Notes under the pieces: generated by a model
Databases searched by the model: none
What the model was told of the DNA's origin: nothing
Seen by the model: only the letters and a program-made list of their open reading frames with translations
Translations under genes and position numbers: made by a program
Source of the DNA: Ferruginibacter paludis
Lineage (GTDB): Bacteria > Bacteroidota > Bacteroidia > Chitinophagales > Chitinophagaceae
Length of the DNA: 64,000 bases
NCBI RefSeq assembly: GCF_030409685.1
Contig: NZ_JAUFQJ010000002.1
Location: forward strand, 434,001-498,000
Reading direction: 5' to 3'
Shown here: positions 55,862-64,000 of the stretch, in pieces
How positions within the stretch are numbered: the stretch's first letter is position 1
How the letters are laid out: the number at the start of each line of letters is the position of its first letter

Positions 55862-56731
55862 TTGAAAAAAAATAATTTGAAAAATTTATTGTTCGTCACC
55901 CTTGTATTGCTACCGTTAATTTATGGTTGCAATAGGGGTAATCCCAAAAAGGCTACCGCCATTTCTGTCGCTGCAGATACGCCTTCGAGTTCGCTGGTAT
56001 ATTTAACAAGAGCCGATTCCTGGTCTGCATTACTAAGTCAGAATTGGGAAGCTAAAGAAGATGTTGATGATGGAATATTGAGTAACAGCAGTGACCTTGA
56101 AATGCCCTTTCGCAGTTATTGTTTTTTTGATGATGGCGTGATGGTGCAAAACCCACGTGATAATATGAAAACAGGTAAATGGACACTGGACGAAAAAGCA
56201 AAAATGATTCACCTGGTTTTTGATGATGGTTCCAAAAAAGATATGGGATTAAGCGGCATCGGCGTTAACAGTCTGCTGCTAAAAAACGGTAAAGATAAGC
56301 CTGTAAAATATGTAGCTGATGGCATGAAACGTAAAGTTGTTGCTGACCATCCTTTTTATCCTTCCAATAATCAATGGCGAAAAAAGCCAGCCCAAAAAGA
56401 AACAGATGAAGCGTTAAAGAACCGCATCATTCAATGTTTACTTTTTTACAATAAATTTTTTCAGGATAATGCGGATCGCAAGGCAACAGTTATTTCTTTT
56501 TATGGAATACCTTCCTGTTTTAAATGGTACAAAGGAGGCATATCCATCACCAATAAAGATAAGCTGAACCAAAAATGGGTTGACTGTTTTTACAATAGAG
56601 ACCAGGCCATACAGGGGCAGCAAATGCTTGAAAATATCATCTCCAAAAAATACAAATGGAACCTTGATGAGCCCAGTTGGATAAAGCAATCAGCCGGTGT
56701 GTTACTACAAATTGCGGATTCGCTTAAATAG
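55862..56731 (+). CDS. Hypothetical lipoprotein
   Basis: An exported lipoprotein of about 289 residues with a lipobox LIYGC. There is no ATG near the start. A TTG at 55862 gives MKKNNLKNLL..., but it overlaps a perfect -7 box (TAATTTTG, 55857-55864), so a TTG at 55877 (MKNLLFVTLVLLPLIYGC) may be the true start. The N-terminal half of the mature protein is beta-rich (WKAK... WTLDEKAK), the second half helical; no domain is recognised. The end overlaps that of the convergent rpe gene by 8 bp. Confidence 0.7.
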   Translation: MKKNNLKNLLFVTLVLLPLIYGCNRGNPKKATAISVAADTPSSSLVYLTRADSWSALLSQNWEAKEDVDDGILSNSSDLEMPFRSYCFFDDGVMVQNPRDNMKTGKWTLDEKAKMIHLVFDDGSKKDMGLSGIGVNSLLLKNGKDKPVKYVADGMKRKVVADHPFYPSNNQWRKKPAQKETDEALKNRIIQCLLFYNKFFQDNADRKATVISFYGIPSCFKWYKGGISITNKDKLNQKWVDCFYNRDQAIQGQQMLENIISKKYKWNLDEPSWIKQSAGVLLQIADSLK

Positions 56732-57371
56732 CTTTCAGGGCGGCGATTGTAGCGATTGGATCGGCAGCTTTAAAAACGGTACTGCCTGCAACCAGAATAT
56801 CTGCACCAGCATCGATAATGAGTTTTGCATTGTCCAGTGTTACACCGCCATCAATTTCGATGCTGACATTCAGCAACTGCTCATCAATCATTTCACGCAT
56901 TCTTTTTATTTTATTAATGGTATGCGGGATAAAAGACTGTCCGCCAAAACCCGGGTTTACACTCATCAGCAATACCATATCTACATCTTGCAAAATATCT
57001 TTCAGCAACTCCACCGGCGTATGCGGATTCAATGCCACACCGGCCTTCATACCTAAACTTTTTATTTGCTGAACATTGCGGTGTAAATGTGTGCAAGCTT
57101 CGTAATGCACCGTTAAAATATCAGCGCCTGCATCTTTAAAAGCCTGGGTATACCGTTCGGGTTCTTCAATCATCAAATGTACATCGCAGGTTTTTTTAGT
57201 AGTTTTTCTAAAAAAATTCACCAGCATGGGTCCGTAACTGATATTGGGCACAAAGCGTCCGTCCATCACATCCAGGTGAAACCAGTCTGCCTGGCTTTCA
57301 TTCAGCATGTCGCATTCATTTTGTAATTGTAAAAAATCTGCTGCAAGAAGGGAAGGAGCGATGAGAGCCAT
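56724..57371 (-). CDS. rpe: Ribulose-phosphate 3-epimerase
   Basis: A 215-residue TIM-barrel metalloenzyme that interconverts ribulose-5-phosphate and xylulose-5-phosphate. Metal ligands are in WFHLDVMDGRFVPN (His and Asp), VHLMIEEPE and EIDGGVTLDN. GFGGQSF is the family phosphate loop. Length is normal. Its last 8 bp overlap the convergent lipoprotein gene. Confidence 0.96.
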   Translation of the reverse strand: MALIAPSLLAADFLQLQNECDMLNESQADWFHLDVMDGRFVPNISYGPMLVNFFRKTTKKTCDVHLMIEEPERYTQAFKDAGADILTVHYEACTHLHRNVQQIKSLGMKAGVALNPHTPVELLKDILQDVDMVLLMSVNPGFGGQSFIPHTINKIKRMREMIDEQLLNVSIEIDGGVTLDNAKLIIDAGADILVAGSTVFKAADPIATIAALKAI

Positions 57372-57534
57372 TTTGATTGTTTAATTTAAAAAAGGGTTAA
57401 GTCTGATTTTTGATGTTTATTTTCTGCACTGCAAAGTTAAGCGCATCGGGTTAAAAGCAACTCGCTTATTGCATACTTTTAAGTTAAAAAAACTCGCAGC
57501 TTCAATCAGTTGTTCTATTTTCTTGAAATTAAAA

Positions 57535-58329
57535 TCACTTAACGCCTAACCTGGCCAACGCATCTTTTGCCTCAGCATAATCAGGGTCAATTTGTATAGC
57601 TGCCTGGTAATTCATAATGGCTTCCTTTGGCTGGTCTAATTTTTCATAACAACGTCCCAGCCAGTAATAGGCTTCATCATACGTGCTTTGCAGTGCCACT
57701 GCTTTTTCAAGCGATTTGATGGCCTCTTTGTATTGGCCAAGATTATACAGGCAAATGGCCTTCTCTTTATAGGCGTCTGTGTAGGTATAATCTATTGCCA
57801 CGCAGGTGTCAAAAAACGGTATAGCTTTTTCACAATCGTTGATGTACGAGTAATAGAACCCTTTTATAAACTCAGCCTGCTTACCTGCTTTGGCCAAAGA
57901 ATCAGCGAGCAACCAATTTGCCACCGAAAGCGCTTTTGCATTTTTTGTTTGGGCATAAATTAGCCCGAGCGAAATTCTATATATCGGTTGCGGATCAATG
58001 GCGATGGCCTTTTCAAAAGAACTCATTGCATTAACTGTGTCTTTGTTCAAAAAATGCAAGGTGGCTTTTATATCCCACAATCTTGCATTGGCGCTGTCTT
58101 TCTGGATTGCTTTTTCTGTTTCTGTAATAGCCTGGCCGTAGTTGCTGTTTTCCCTGAAATACTGAATCAGATTTTCCTTCAGCAATAATGAATCAGGATG
58201 TTGATTGATAGCATCCCTTAACTGTTTTTCCTGTTCAGGCAATGCAGCTTCTTTGCTATTGGTATCAGTGTTGTTACAAGCAGTACACCAAATGCAGGCG
58301 GTAATCAATCCTAAAAAAATATTCTTCAT
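57535..58329 (-). CDS. TPR-repeat lipoprotein
   Basis: A 264-residue envelope lipoprotein; the signal MKNIFLGLITACIWCTAC ends in lipobox CTAC. The mature part is a run of TPR motifs of about 34 residues (from about residue 70, best in YKEAIKSLEKAVALQSTYDEAYYWLGRCYEKL, quoted in part). Such proteins scaffold protein complexes. No partner can be named from the neighbours. Confidence 0.85.
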   Translation of the reverse strand: MKNIFLGLITACIWCTACNNTDTNSKEAALPEQEKQLRDAINQHPDSLLLKENLIQYFRENSNYGQAITETEKAIQKDSANARLWDIKATLHFLNKDTVNAMSSFEKAIAIDPQPIYRISLGLIYAQTKNAKALSVANWLLADSLAKAGKQAEFIKGFYYSYINDCEKAIPFFDTCVAIDYTYTDAYKEKAICLYNLGQYKEAIKSLEKAVALQSTYDEAYYWLGRCYEKLDQPKEAIMNYQAAIQIDPDYAEAKDALARLGVK

Positions 58330-58435
58330 GTCGGTTAATAGTTGGCTGCAAATTTAGTGGCTTGTAAATAAGCGGCTGTAATTTTTTAGCTCGCAAAAAA
58401 ACACCCCTTATCTTTATGTTTCAATTTTATTGAAG

Positions 58436-59545
58436 ATGAAAAAAACCGTCCTGTCCTTATTGCTATTATCATTGGCCATTTTTATAAGTGCTTATAAAAA
58501 TCAACGGGCTTTACCAGTATCCATTGCTAATGATAAAACAGATACAGTTCAGTTTCCCGGCGAAACGCATTTTGCCAATGTGCAACAACTAACTTTTGGA
58601 GGTGATAATGCAGAAGCATATTTTAGTTTTGACGACAGGTACCTCATCTTTCAAAAAACAAATCCTAAAGAAGGCATTGCCTGCGACCAGATATGGATGG
58701 GTAAAGTACCCACGCAACCGGGCGAAAAATTTCAGCCCAAACTGGTAAGTACCGGCACCGGCAGAACTACCTGCGCCTATTTTTTCCCGGATGGAAAACA
58801 CATTCTGTATGGCTCTACTCACCTGGCTTCAAAAGATTGCCCGCCGGTGCCGGACAGAAGTAAATATGGCAACAAATACATCTGGGCAGTGTATGAAGGA
58901 TTTGACATTTTTAAAGCCGATACCAGCGGTAAAATTATACAGCAATTGACCAATACAAAAGGCTACGATGCAGAAGCTACTATATCTCCCAAAGGCGATA
59001 AAATATTATTCACCTCTATCAGGAACGGCGACCTTGATTTATATACTATGGACCTGAATGGCAAGCATGTAAAACAAATAACCAACATATTGGGTTATGA
59101 CGGCGGCGCCTGGTTTAGCCCCGATGGAACAAAAATTATCTGGCGTGCAAGCAGGCCAACAACAGAAGCAGAAATAAAAGAATACAAAGACCTGCTGAAA
59201 GAAAACCTGGTAGCACCAACCCACATGGAAGTATGGATTGCCAATGCTGACGGAAGCAATCCACACCAGATTACTTTTTTAGAGCAGGCCAACTGGGCGC
59301 CCAATTTTACACCCGATGGAAAACACGTTATTTTCTGCAGTAACCATGAGTATAAAAGAGGTTTTCCTTTCAATATGTACCTGACAGATCTGGATGGAAA
59401 AGGGCTGGAAAAGATAAGCCGTGATAAAGGATTTGATGCCTTCCCAATGTTTAGTCACGACGGAAAAAAGATTGTCTTCTCCAGCAACCGCAACAATGGC
59501 GGCACGCATGATACAAATGTTTTTATTGCAGATTGGGTGGAATAA
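58436..59545 (+). CDS. Exported TolB-like beta-propeller (PD40/WD40-like) protein
   Basis: A 369-residue exported protein starting at ATG 58436 (signal MKKTVLSLLLLSLAIFISA). PD40 blades recur: NAEAYFSFDDRYLIFQ, DGKHILYGS, AEATISPKGDKILFTS, GAWFSPDGTKIIWRAS, WAPNFTPDGKHVIFCS and DAFPMFSHDGKKIVFSS, so six blades are visible. Such propellers bind peptides or partner proteins; a peptidase domain is absent. The frame includes a TTG two codons upstream (58430), which is not preferred. Confidence 0.85.
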   Translation: MKKTVLSLLLLSLAIFISAYKNQRALPVSIANDKTDTVQFPGETHFANVQQLTFGGDNAEAYFSFDDRYLIFQKTNPKEGIACDQIWMGKVPTQPGEKFQPKLVSTGTGRTTCAYFFPDGKHILYGSTHLASKDCPPVPDRSKYGNKYIWAVYEGFDIFKADTSGKIIQQLTNTKGYDAEATISPKGDKILFTSIRNGDLDLYTMDLNGKHVKQITNILGYDGGAWFSPDGTKIIWRASRPTTEAEIKEYKDLLKENLVAPTHMEVWIANADGSNPHQITFLEQANWAPNFTPDGKHVIFCSNHEYKRGFPFNMYLTDLDGKGLEKISRDKGFDAFPMFSHDGKKIVFSSNRNNGGTHDTNVFIADWVE

Positions 59546-59555
59546 AATTATGCGT

Positions 59556-59621
59556 TTATGAGTTATAAATGATGAGTCGTATCGTGTCCCCAACTTATAA
59601 CTTATCATTTATAACTCATAA
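59556..59621. repeat. 22-bp near-perfect inverted repeat that runs into a stop codon
   Basis: TTATGAGTTATAAATGATGAGT (59556-59577; shown here only by its ends TTATGAG and TGATGAGT) is repeated inverted at 59600-59621 with one mismatch. The right arm contains the last codons (Ser-Tyr-Glu-Leu-stop) of the minus-strand phosphoesterase gene. It may terminate both convergent genes. Confidence 0.65.
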
Positions 59622-60112
59622 CTTTTCGACAGTTCAATCACCTCACAGTCCTTCATGTCCTTTCCGTCGATGGTAAAACGTATCAGCGTTCTTACTTTAT
59701 GCCACCCCTGTTTACCTGCAGCACCCGGATTCATGTGCAGGCAGCTGAGTTTATCGTCGTACATTACTTTTAAAATATGCGAGTGCCCGCTGATAAATAA
59801 TTGCGGACGATGCAGCAAAATTTCCTTTTTTGTTTCGGGATTGTATTTCGGGGGATAGCCACCAATATGCCGCATCATAACCTTCACCTCTTCGCACATA
59901 AAAACCAATTGCTCCGGATAAACGGACCGTATATCGGCACCATCAATATTGCCATACACACCACTTAGCGGGCGAATGGCATTTAATTCATTTGCAATCG
60001 CAATGCTTCCAAAATCACCTGCATGCCATATCAGATCACAAGCTTTAAAATGTTCAGCAACTGCTTTGTCAAGGTAATTATGGGTGTCTGATATAAGTCC
60101 TATTCTTGTCAA
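59609..60112 (-). CDS. YfcE-like metallophosphoesterase
   Basis: A 167-residue di-metal phosphodiesterase-fold protein. Signatures are in order: SDTHNY, HAGDFGS, GNIDGAD, SGHSHI and NPGAAG. Known relatives hydrolyse phosphodiesters such as cyclic nucleotides in vitro; the physiological substrate is unknown. The start is TTG at 60112 (MTRIGLISDTH), immediately preceded in frame by TAG, with no usable ATG. The last four residues come from the inverted repeat described at 59556. Confidence 0.9.
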   Translation of the reverse strand: MTRIGLISDTHNYLDKAVAEHFKACDLIWHAGDFGSIAIANELNAIRPLSGVYGNIDGADIRSVYPEQLVFMCEEVKVMMRHIGGYPPKYNPETKKEILLHRPQLFISGHSHILKVMYDDKLSCLHMNPGAAGKQGWHKVRTLIRFTIDGKDMKDCEVIELSKSYEL

Positions 60113-60283
60113 CTAAATGGGTTTAAAAATGTAAATTTGATATTAAGATTGCACAATACAAAATCAGGCATGCCATTGTTCTGTTATCCAACGATTCCGT
60201 AAACAATGAAAATTGATTTCTTCATCAAACAACCAATTTTAACAGGCAATTTAAAATTATACCACAGTTAAATTCCGATAACG

Positions 60284-61441
60284 ATGCCCCACTACCATAG
60301 CTTAGGAAATTTCCCGCACAAACGCCATACACAGTTTCGCAAACCGGACGGCAGTTTATATGCGGAACAATTGTTTTCAACAGAAGGTTTCAGCAATGAC
60401 TATTCGTTGTTGTATCACCATTATCCGCCCACGCAAATTATTAAAACAGATAAACCGGTGAATGTGCAACCTATCATTGCCGAAGAAAAAATGCTGCAGC
60501 ACCGCAGTTTTGAAGGCTTTAATATTCAACCCGAAAAAGATTTTTTACAAAGCCGTAAACCGGTACTGGTAAACAGCGATTGTCATATCGTGTTGTCGGC
60601 TCCCCAATTGAGTATGGGCAGTTACTTTTATAAAAATGCGGACGCTGATGAATTAATTTTCGTTCACGAAGGCAGCGGCGTTTTGCAAACCATGTATGGC
60701 GACATCAATTTTGGCTATGGTGATTATCTTGTTATACCAAGAGGTACGATTTACCAGATACATTTTTCATCTACCAATAACCGGCTGCTGATTGTTGAAT
60801 CGTTTAGTCCTATCCGCTACCCTAAAAAATACCTGAGCCCTTATGGCCAGTTGCTGGAGCATTCCCCTTACTGCGAAAGAGATATACGGCCACCTGCAAA
60901 TTTGAAGGCGCATGATGCCACTGGGGATTTTTTAATAAAAACAAAAAAGAGGGGTATGCTGTACGGCATCCATTATTATCATCATCCTTTCGACGTAGTC
61001 GGGTGGGACGGCTGCTGCTACCCGTATGCCTTTTCTATTCACGACTTTGAGCCCATTACAGGAAGGGTGCATCAGCCGCCGCCGGTGCATCAGACTTTTG
61101 AAGCGCATAATTTTGTGGTGTGTTCCTTTGTGCCAAGATTATTCGATTATCATCCTGATTCCATACCTGCTCCATACAACCACAGCAATATCGACAGCGA
61201 TGAAGTGTTGTATTACGTGGATGGCGATTTCATGAGCCGCAAACACGTTACCAGGGGAATGATCAACCTGCATCCGGGCGGCATACCTCACGGGCCGCAT
61301 CCGGGAGCCGTGCAAAAAAGTATCGGCGCCAAACAAACCAACGAGTTGGCGGTAATGATCGACACTTTTCATCCTCTGCAATTAACCACCGCCGCCCTGG
61401 AAATTGAAAATGAAGGATACGTAATGAGCTGGGCCGAATAG
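60284..61441 (+). CDS. hmgA: Homogentisate 1,2-dioxygenase
   Basis: A 385-residue Fe(II) enzyme that opens the homogentisate ring to maleylacetoacetate in tyrosine and phenylalanine breakdown. Signatures are PAPYNHSNIDSDEVLYYVDG (with an iron-ligand His and the Glu) and LHPGGIPHGPHPG with the last ligands near residue 340. The length fits this family's shorter bacterial form. The other tyrosine-degradation genes are not in the window, so it stands alone here. Confidence 0.94.
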   Translation: MPHYHSLGNFPHKRHTQFRKPDGSLYAEQLFSTEGFSNDYSLLYHHYPPTQIIKTDKPVNVQPIIAEEKMLQHRSFEGFNIQPEKDFLQSRKPVLVNSDCHIVLSAPQLSMGSYFYKNADADELIFVHEGSGVLQTMYGDINFGYGDYLVIPRGTIYQIHFSSTNNRLLIVESFSPIRYPKKYLSPYGQLLEHSPYCERDIRPPANLKAHDATGDFLIKTKKRGMLYGIHYYHHPFDVVGWDGCCYPYAFSIHDFEPITGRVHQPPPVHQTFEAHNFVVCSFVPRLFDYHPDSIPAPYNHSNIDSDEVLYYVDGDFMSRKHVTRGMINLHPGGIPHGPHPGAVQKSIGAKQTNELAVMIDTFHPLQLTTAALEIENEGYVMSWAE

Positions 61442-61480
61442 ACTTTTGAATTTTGACTTTAAATTTTTGAATTTTAGTAC
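61442..61480. repeat. TTTTGAATTTTGA low-complexity words after hmgA
   Basis: Words CTTTTGAATTTTGAC, then AAATTTTTGAATTTT, run directly after the hmgA stop codon in a short degenerate tandem array. Confidence 0.5.
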
Positions 61481-61497
61481 GCCCGGGCGGGCTATCC

Positions 61498-61571
61498 GCA
61501 AGTACTCCGCAGCGCCTTAGTTACTGTCTGCAGAAGAGCGAAAATTTTACGGCGCTTTACGGGGTACTTGC
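61498..61571. repeat. Long inverted repeat after hmgA
   Basis: The left arm GCAAGTACTCCGCAGCGCC (61498-61516) is matched by an inverted arm at 61551-61571 (GGCGCT...GTACTTGC) with a few mismatches and 34 nt between. With 61442-61480 it accounts for most of the gap between hmgA and the cupredoxin gene (61442-61774); no gene is seen there. Confidence 0.6.
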
Positions 61572-61774
61572 TCCTATCCCTGGCGCTGCAACTCCGAAAT
61601 AAATACGGTTTCAAAGTATTGTGCCCGTTGATTTGCAGCCAGCGGCACCATGCAACATCAAACCTGAATCGAACTCCGATTATTTTCTAAAAAATTAGAA
61701 AGTCAAGCAACCCTGATATGTTTTTTTTCGATTATAAAACCATCCTCCTTTTACAATCATTAAAACAATCAATC

Positions 61775-62689
61775 ATGAAATTTTTTTACACTGCCGTAAT
61801 GGCGATGTTGCTATGTGGCTCCGCCAATGCTACCATTTGGAATGTTTCAGTTGCCAATAATACTTTTAATCCTGCAACAGTCAATGCTGTGGTGGGTGAT
61901 GAAATTAAATTTAACTGGGTCATCGGTTTTCATACTACCACCTGTGGTAGTGGTTTGCCTGGCACCTCTCTGCCAGCGGGTGCCGCCGAATGGGATGCGC
62001 CGATGACATCAACCGCCACTACTTTCAGTTACATTGTTACTGTTCCCGGAACCTATTTATATGGCTGTACGCCACATTTTGCATTTGGTATGCAGGGTAC
62101 CATTACTGTGAGCGGTGTTTTACCCGTACAGTTCGGCTCGTTTGCTGTTTCAAACGCAGATGCCAAAGCACTGGTACAATGGCAAACGTTTTCAGAACAG
62201 CATACTGATTATTTTTCTATCAGGAAAAGCACAGACGCTACCAGTTTTTATGAAGTGGGAAGAGTAGAAGCTACTGGTAATTCAAACACGCCGCAATTGT
62301 ATAATTTCACAGATACCGACCTTGGAAATATCAATAAATTTCTCTACTACGAAATTGTTACCGTAGATCTTGATGGAAGAGAAACATTCTCACCCATAAA
62401 AATGCTGCGTAATAACGCAGTCGTAAAGCAGGATCTGATTGTAAGCCTGAGTCCGAATCCTATTTCAAGACCGGGACAGCTACAGCTAAAATTTAATGCG
62501 GATAAACGGGGTACAATGGATGTAACAGTGGTAAATATGTCGGGGCAGGTTGTTGTAAAAACCAAACTGGCTGCATTTTACGGCTTAAATAATGGCCATC
62601 TCCATGTATGCGATTTACAAAAGGGTACCTACAACGTAATTTTTATCCTGGCAGGAAAAAAGGAGATAAGAAAACTAGTGGTGCTGTAA
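61775..62689 (+). CDS. Secreted cupredoxin-domain protein with type IX secretion sorting domain
   Basis: A 304-residue exported protein. The ATG at 61775 gives signal MKFFYTAVMAMLLCGSANA. Residues about 20-125 are a plastocyanin-like cupredoxin: a first His in GFHTTTC, then Cys, His and Met in YGCTPHFAFGMQG, the full type-1 copper set. Residues about 130-225 are a beta domain. The last 80 residues are a T9SS type-A sorting domain (SLSPNPI, then LQKGTYNV and a KLVVL terminus). The copper protein is thus likely anchored or released on the cell surface and may shuttle electrons outside the outer membrane. Confidence 0.88.
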   Translation: MKFFYTAVMAMLLCGSANATIWNVSVANNTFNPATVNAVVGDEIKFNWVIGFHTTTCGSGLPGTSLPAGAAEWDAPMTSTATTFSYIVTVPGTYLYGCTPHFAFGMQGTITVSGVLPVQFGSFAVSNADAKALVQWQTFSEQHTDYFSIRKSTDATSFYEVGRVEATGNSNTPQLYNFTDTDLGNINKFLYYEIVTVDLDGRETFSPIKMLRNNAVVKQDLIVSLSPNPISRPGQLQLKFNADKRGTMDVTVVNMSGQVVVKTKLAAFYGLNNGHLHVCDLQKGTYNVIFILAGKKEIRKLVVL

Positions 62690-62789
62690 TATAAAATTGC
62701 TCCGAAATCATTTTCTGCTATTTTTTAAGATGATGGCACATTATTTTCTAAAAAGTGGTAAATTGTTTAATAATAAAAAATAATTTGCC

Positions 62790-63197
62790 ATGATAAAATT
62801 CCACGACATTAAAGTAGGTGATTACCTGCTGGCCGATAACGACGGCGATACATTACAGGGAGAAGTAACTGACCTGAACGGAGACGAAAAACAGGTATGT
62901 GTTGATACCGGAACACAGGAGTTCTGGTTTGAGACCAGCCAGCTGCAACCTATTCCCCTTGATGAGGACCAATTAGCCCGGCTCAAATTCACAAAGCAGG
63001 AAAACGAAGACGGCAGTGTAAAATTTATGAAAGGCGCTTTCCGGATTTTATTGCATGCGAAGGGGGACTTCTCCAATATGGAAATTTGGTACCGCGATGA
63101 AAGAAGACATATCATTCAGCCATTAAGTGTTCACCAGTTGCAGAACCATTTTTATGAAATGACTAAAGTTCATCTGAATGATGAAGTATTTAGTTAA
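62790..63197 (+). CDS. Conserved hypothetical protein
   Basis: A 135-residue soluble protein with no domain I recognise. Its first half is beta-rich (FHDIKVGDYLLADNDGDTLQG, quoted in part), resembling a small SH3/KOW-like barrel, and the C-terminal half is helical. It ends in a strong terminator of its own. Acidic composition and no signal peptide suggest a cytosolic role. Confidence 0.7.
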   Translation: MIKFHDIKVGDYLLADNDGDTLQGEVTDLNGDEKQVCVDTGTQEFWFETSQLQPIPLDEDQLARLKFTKQENEDGSVKFMKGAFRILLHAKGDFSNMEIWYRDERRHIIQPLSVHQLQNHFYEMTKVHLNDEVFS

Positions 63198-63207
63198 TAC
63201 TTAAATT

Positions 63208-63246
63208 AAAAAGGAAAAGGTTGCATTCGCAACCTTTTCCTTTTTT
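63208..63246 (+). terminator. 17-bp perfect intrinsic terminator
   Basis: AAAAAGGAAAAGGTTGC (63208-63224), loop ATTC and the complementary arm 63229-63245, with T-richness at the 3' end. It sits 10 bp after the stop of the 135-residue protein. Confidence 0.92.
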
Positions 63247-63318
63247 GCATAATTCCGAAATACCCGGAAACCTGCCCAGACCATCACAAACTCCGGGCTG
63301 GATGCCTGCAATTGAATG

Positions 63319-63996
63319 TTATTTTATATCAGCAGACTTTAAAATAGTTTGCTGATCTGTATTGCTGACAATGCCGCTGTAGTTAATATTGATTTTATTG
63401 ACTGACTGTATAAGGCCATATTTTTTGGCATAAAAGCTTTGTACATCACTTGTAATGGCTGAAGCAGGCAGTGGTATTCCAAATGCCGAAACTGCAATTG
63501 TAGACGTAACATGAGTGACATCCGTGTAGGCAATATTGTTAACGGTTTTGCTGATTCCCTTTTCAGCAATGGTATTCACGATGGTTATGGTAAGCGGAAC
63601 GCCTGAGGTTGACACTGAATAATTCTGGCTCCAGGAAGTACCCGCTGCCGCATTATCTTTTAAATAAATATTTTCAAATAAATTACCGCTTAAAGTCGCG
63701 GGCAGGTTTTGAAAATTATAATAGTCACTCCCTGAAAGAAAATAATACTGGTTGGCTCCGCCGCTGTTAGTAAATACATGGTATGCTTTGCTATTAATTG
63801 TACTGTCACGGTCGGTAGAGGTAATCGTATAGTTAGTTGTAACCGACGTTAGATTGTCTGTTAGCGCATAATTCCATGAGCTGTTTGCGGTAAAACTCAT
63901 ATATTTGACAGTATCAGCTGGAGGGGTGACAGTATCTTTTTTACAGGCAGCAATTCCACTGCAAACAACCAATAAGCCAAAAATGATCTTTTTCAT
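63319..63996 (-). CDS. Hypothetical lipoprotein
   Basis: A 225-residue exported lipoprotein. The signal MKKIIFGLLVVCSGIAAC ends in lipobox IAAC, followed by KK. The mature part is Ser/Thr/Asn-rich and beta-patterned, with no domain recognised. The start ATG at 63996 is only four bases from the window edge, so its promoter lies outside. Confidence 0.75.
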   Translation of the reverse strand: MKKIIFGLLVVCSGIAACKKDTVTPPADTVKYMSFTANSSWNYALTDNLTSVTTNYTITSTDRDSTINSKAYHVFTNSGGANQYYFLSGSDYYNFQNLPATLSGNLFENIYLKDNAAAGTSWSQNYSVSTSGVPLTITIVNTIAEKGISKTVNNIAYTDVTHVTSTIAVSAFGIPLPASAITSDVQSFYAKKYGLIQSVNKININYSGIVSNTDQQTILKSADIK

Positions 63997-64000
63997 GGGG

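Overview
This window is a chromosomal stretch of a Bacteroidota bacterium, most likely from the Chitinophagaceae or a close relative. The lineage rests on several signs: recurrent Bacteroidota-type -7 boxes (TAnnTTTG), the near absence of Shine-Dalgarno sequences, a type IX secretion C-terminal sorting domain on a cupredoxin, a serine-palmitoyltransferase-like alpha-oxoamine synthase, a TonB-dependent receptor with a carboxypeptidase-regulatory-like N-terminus, a homogentisate dioxygenase and moderate-to-low GC. The family-level placement is inference. I see no tRNA, rRNA, CRISPR array, prophage or transposase.

Layout. 1-8.8 kb: a truncated DUF3857/transglutaminase protein, DNA polymerase IV, a divergent Rrf2 regulator/1-Cys peroxiredoxin pair with a dyad between them, two overlapping pseudouridine synthases, a Spy-like LTxxQ protein and RlmN. 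8.8-13.9 kb: an AT-rich 0.6-kb leader before an orphan NusG/UpxY-like factor, a sialate O-acetylesterase, a NAPE-PLD-like hydrolase and a thioredoxin-like protein. 14-24 kb: a ClC channel, a 42-residue one-helix micro-ORF, an SPT-like enzyme, PafA-type phosphatase, a 2OG oxygenase, DUF1415, an RRM protein, an L,D-transpeptidase and the rpsF-rpsR-rplI operon. 24-38 kb: a 2,047-residue alpha-2-macroglobulin, SucD, a MlaE/MlaF pair, malic enzyme, an M20 amidohydrolase, a secreted SPOR-like protein and DeoC. 38-50 kb: two secreted amidohydrolase-fold proteins with partly lost metal sites, a methionine group (MetX, OsmC, O-acylhomoserine sulfhydrylase), glucose-6-phosphate dehydrogenase and a LuxE-like acyl-activating protein. 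50-64 kb: lipoproteins, an M42 peptidase, a TonB receptor overlapping an HTTM-like membrane protein, Rpe, a TPR lipoprotein, a TolB-like propeller, a YfcE-like phosphoesterase, homogentisate dioxygenase and a T9SS cupredoxin.

How the genes fit together. Much of the window is housekeeping (ribosome and rRNA modification, central carbon flow through SucD, MaeB, Zwf and Rpe, methionine synthesis) mixed with envelope functions (Mla-type lipid transport, L,D-transpeptidase, macroglobulin, TonB receptor, secreted hydrolases). Operons are short. Many gene pairs are convergent and share one hairpin terminator.

I found no coherent defence, secretion or biosynthetic island. The signals most worth following are the dyad at the Rrf2/peroxiredoxin divergence, the AT-rich leader plus orphan antiterminator, the paired degenerate amidohydrolases, the one-helix micro-ORF, the HTTM/TonB-receptor overlap, and several families of short intergenic repeats, some of which run into stop codons.
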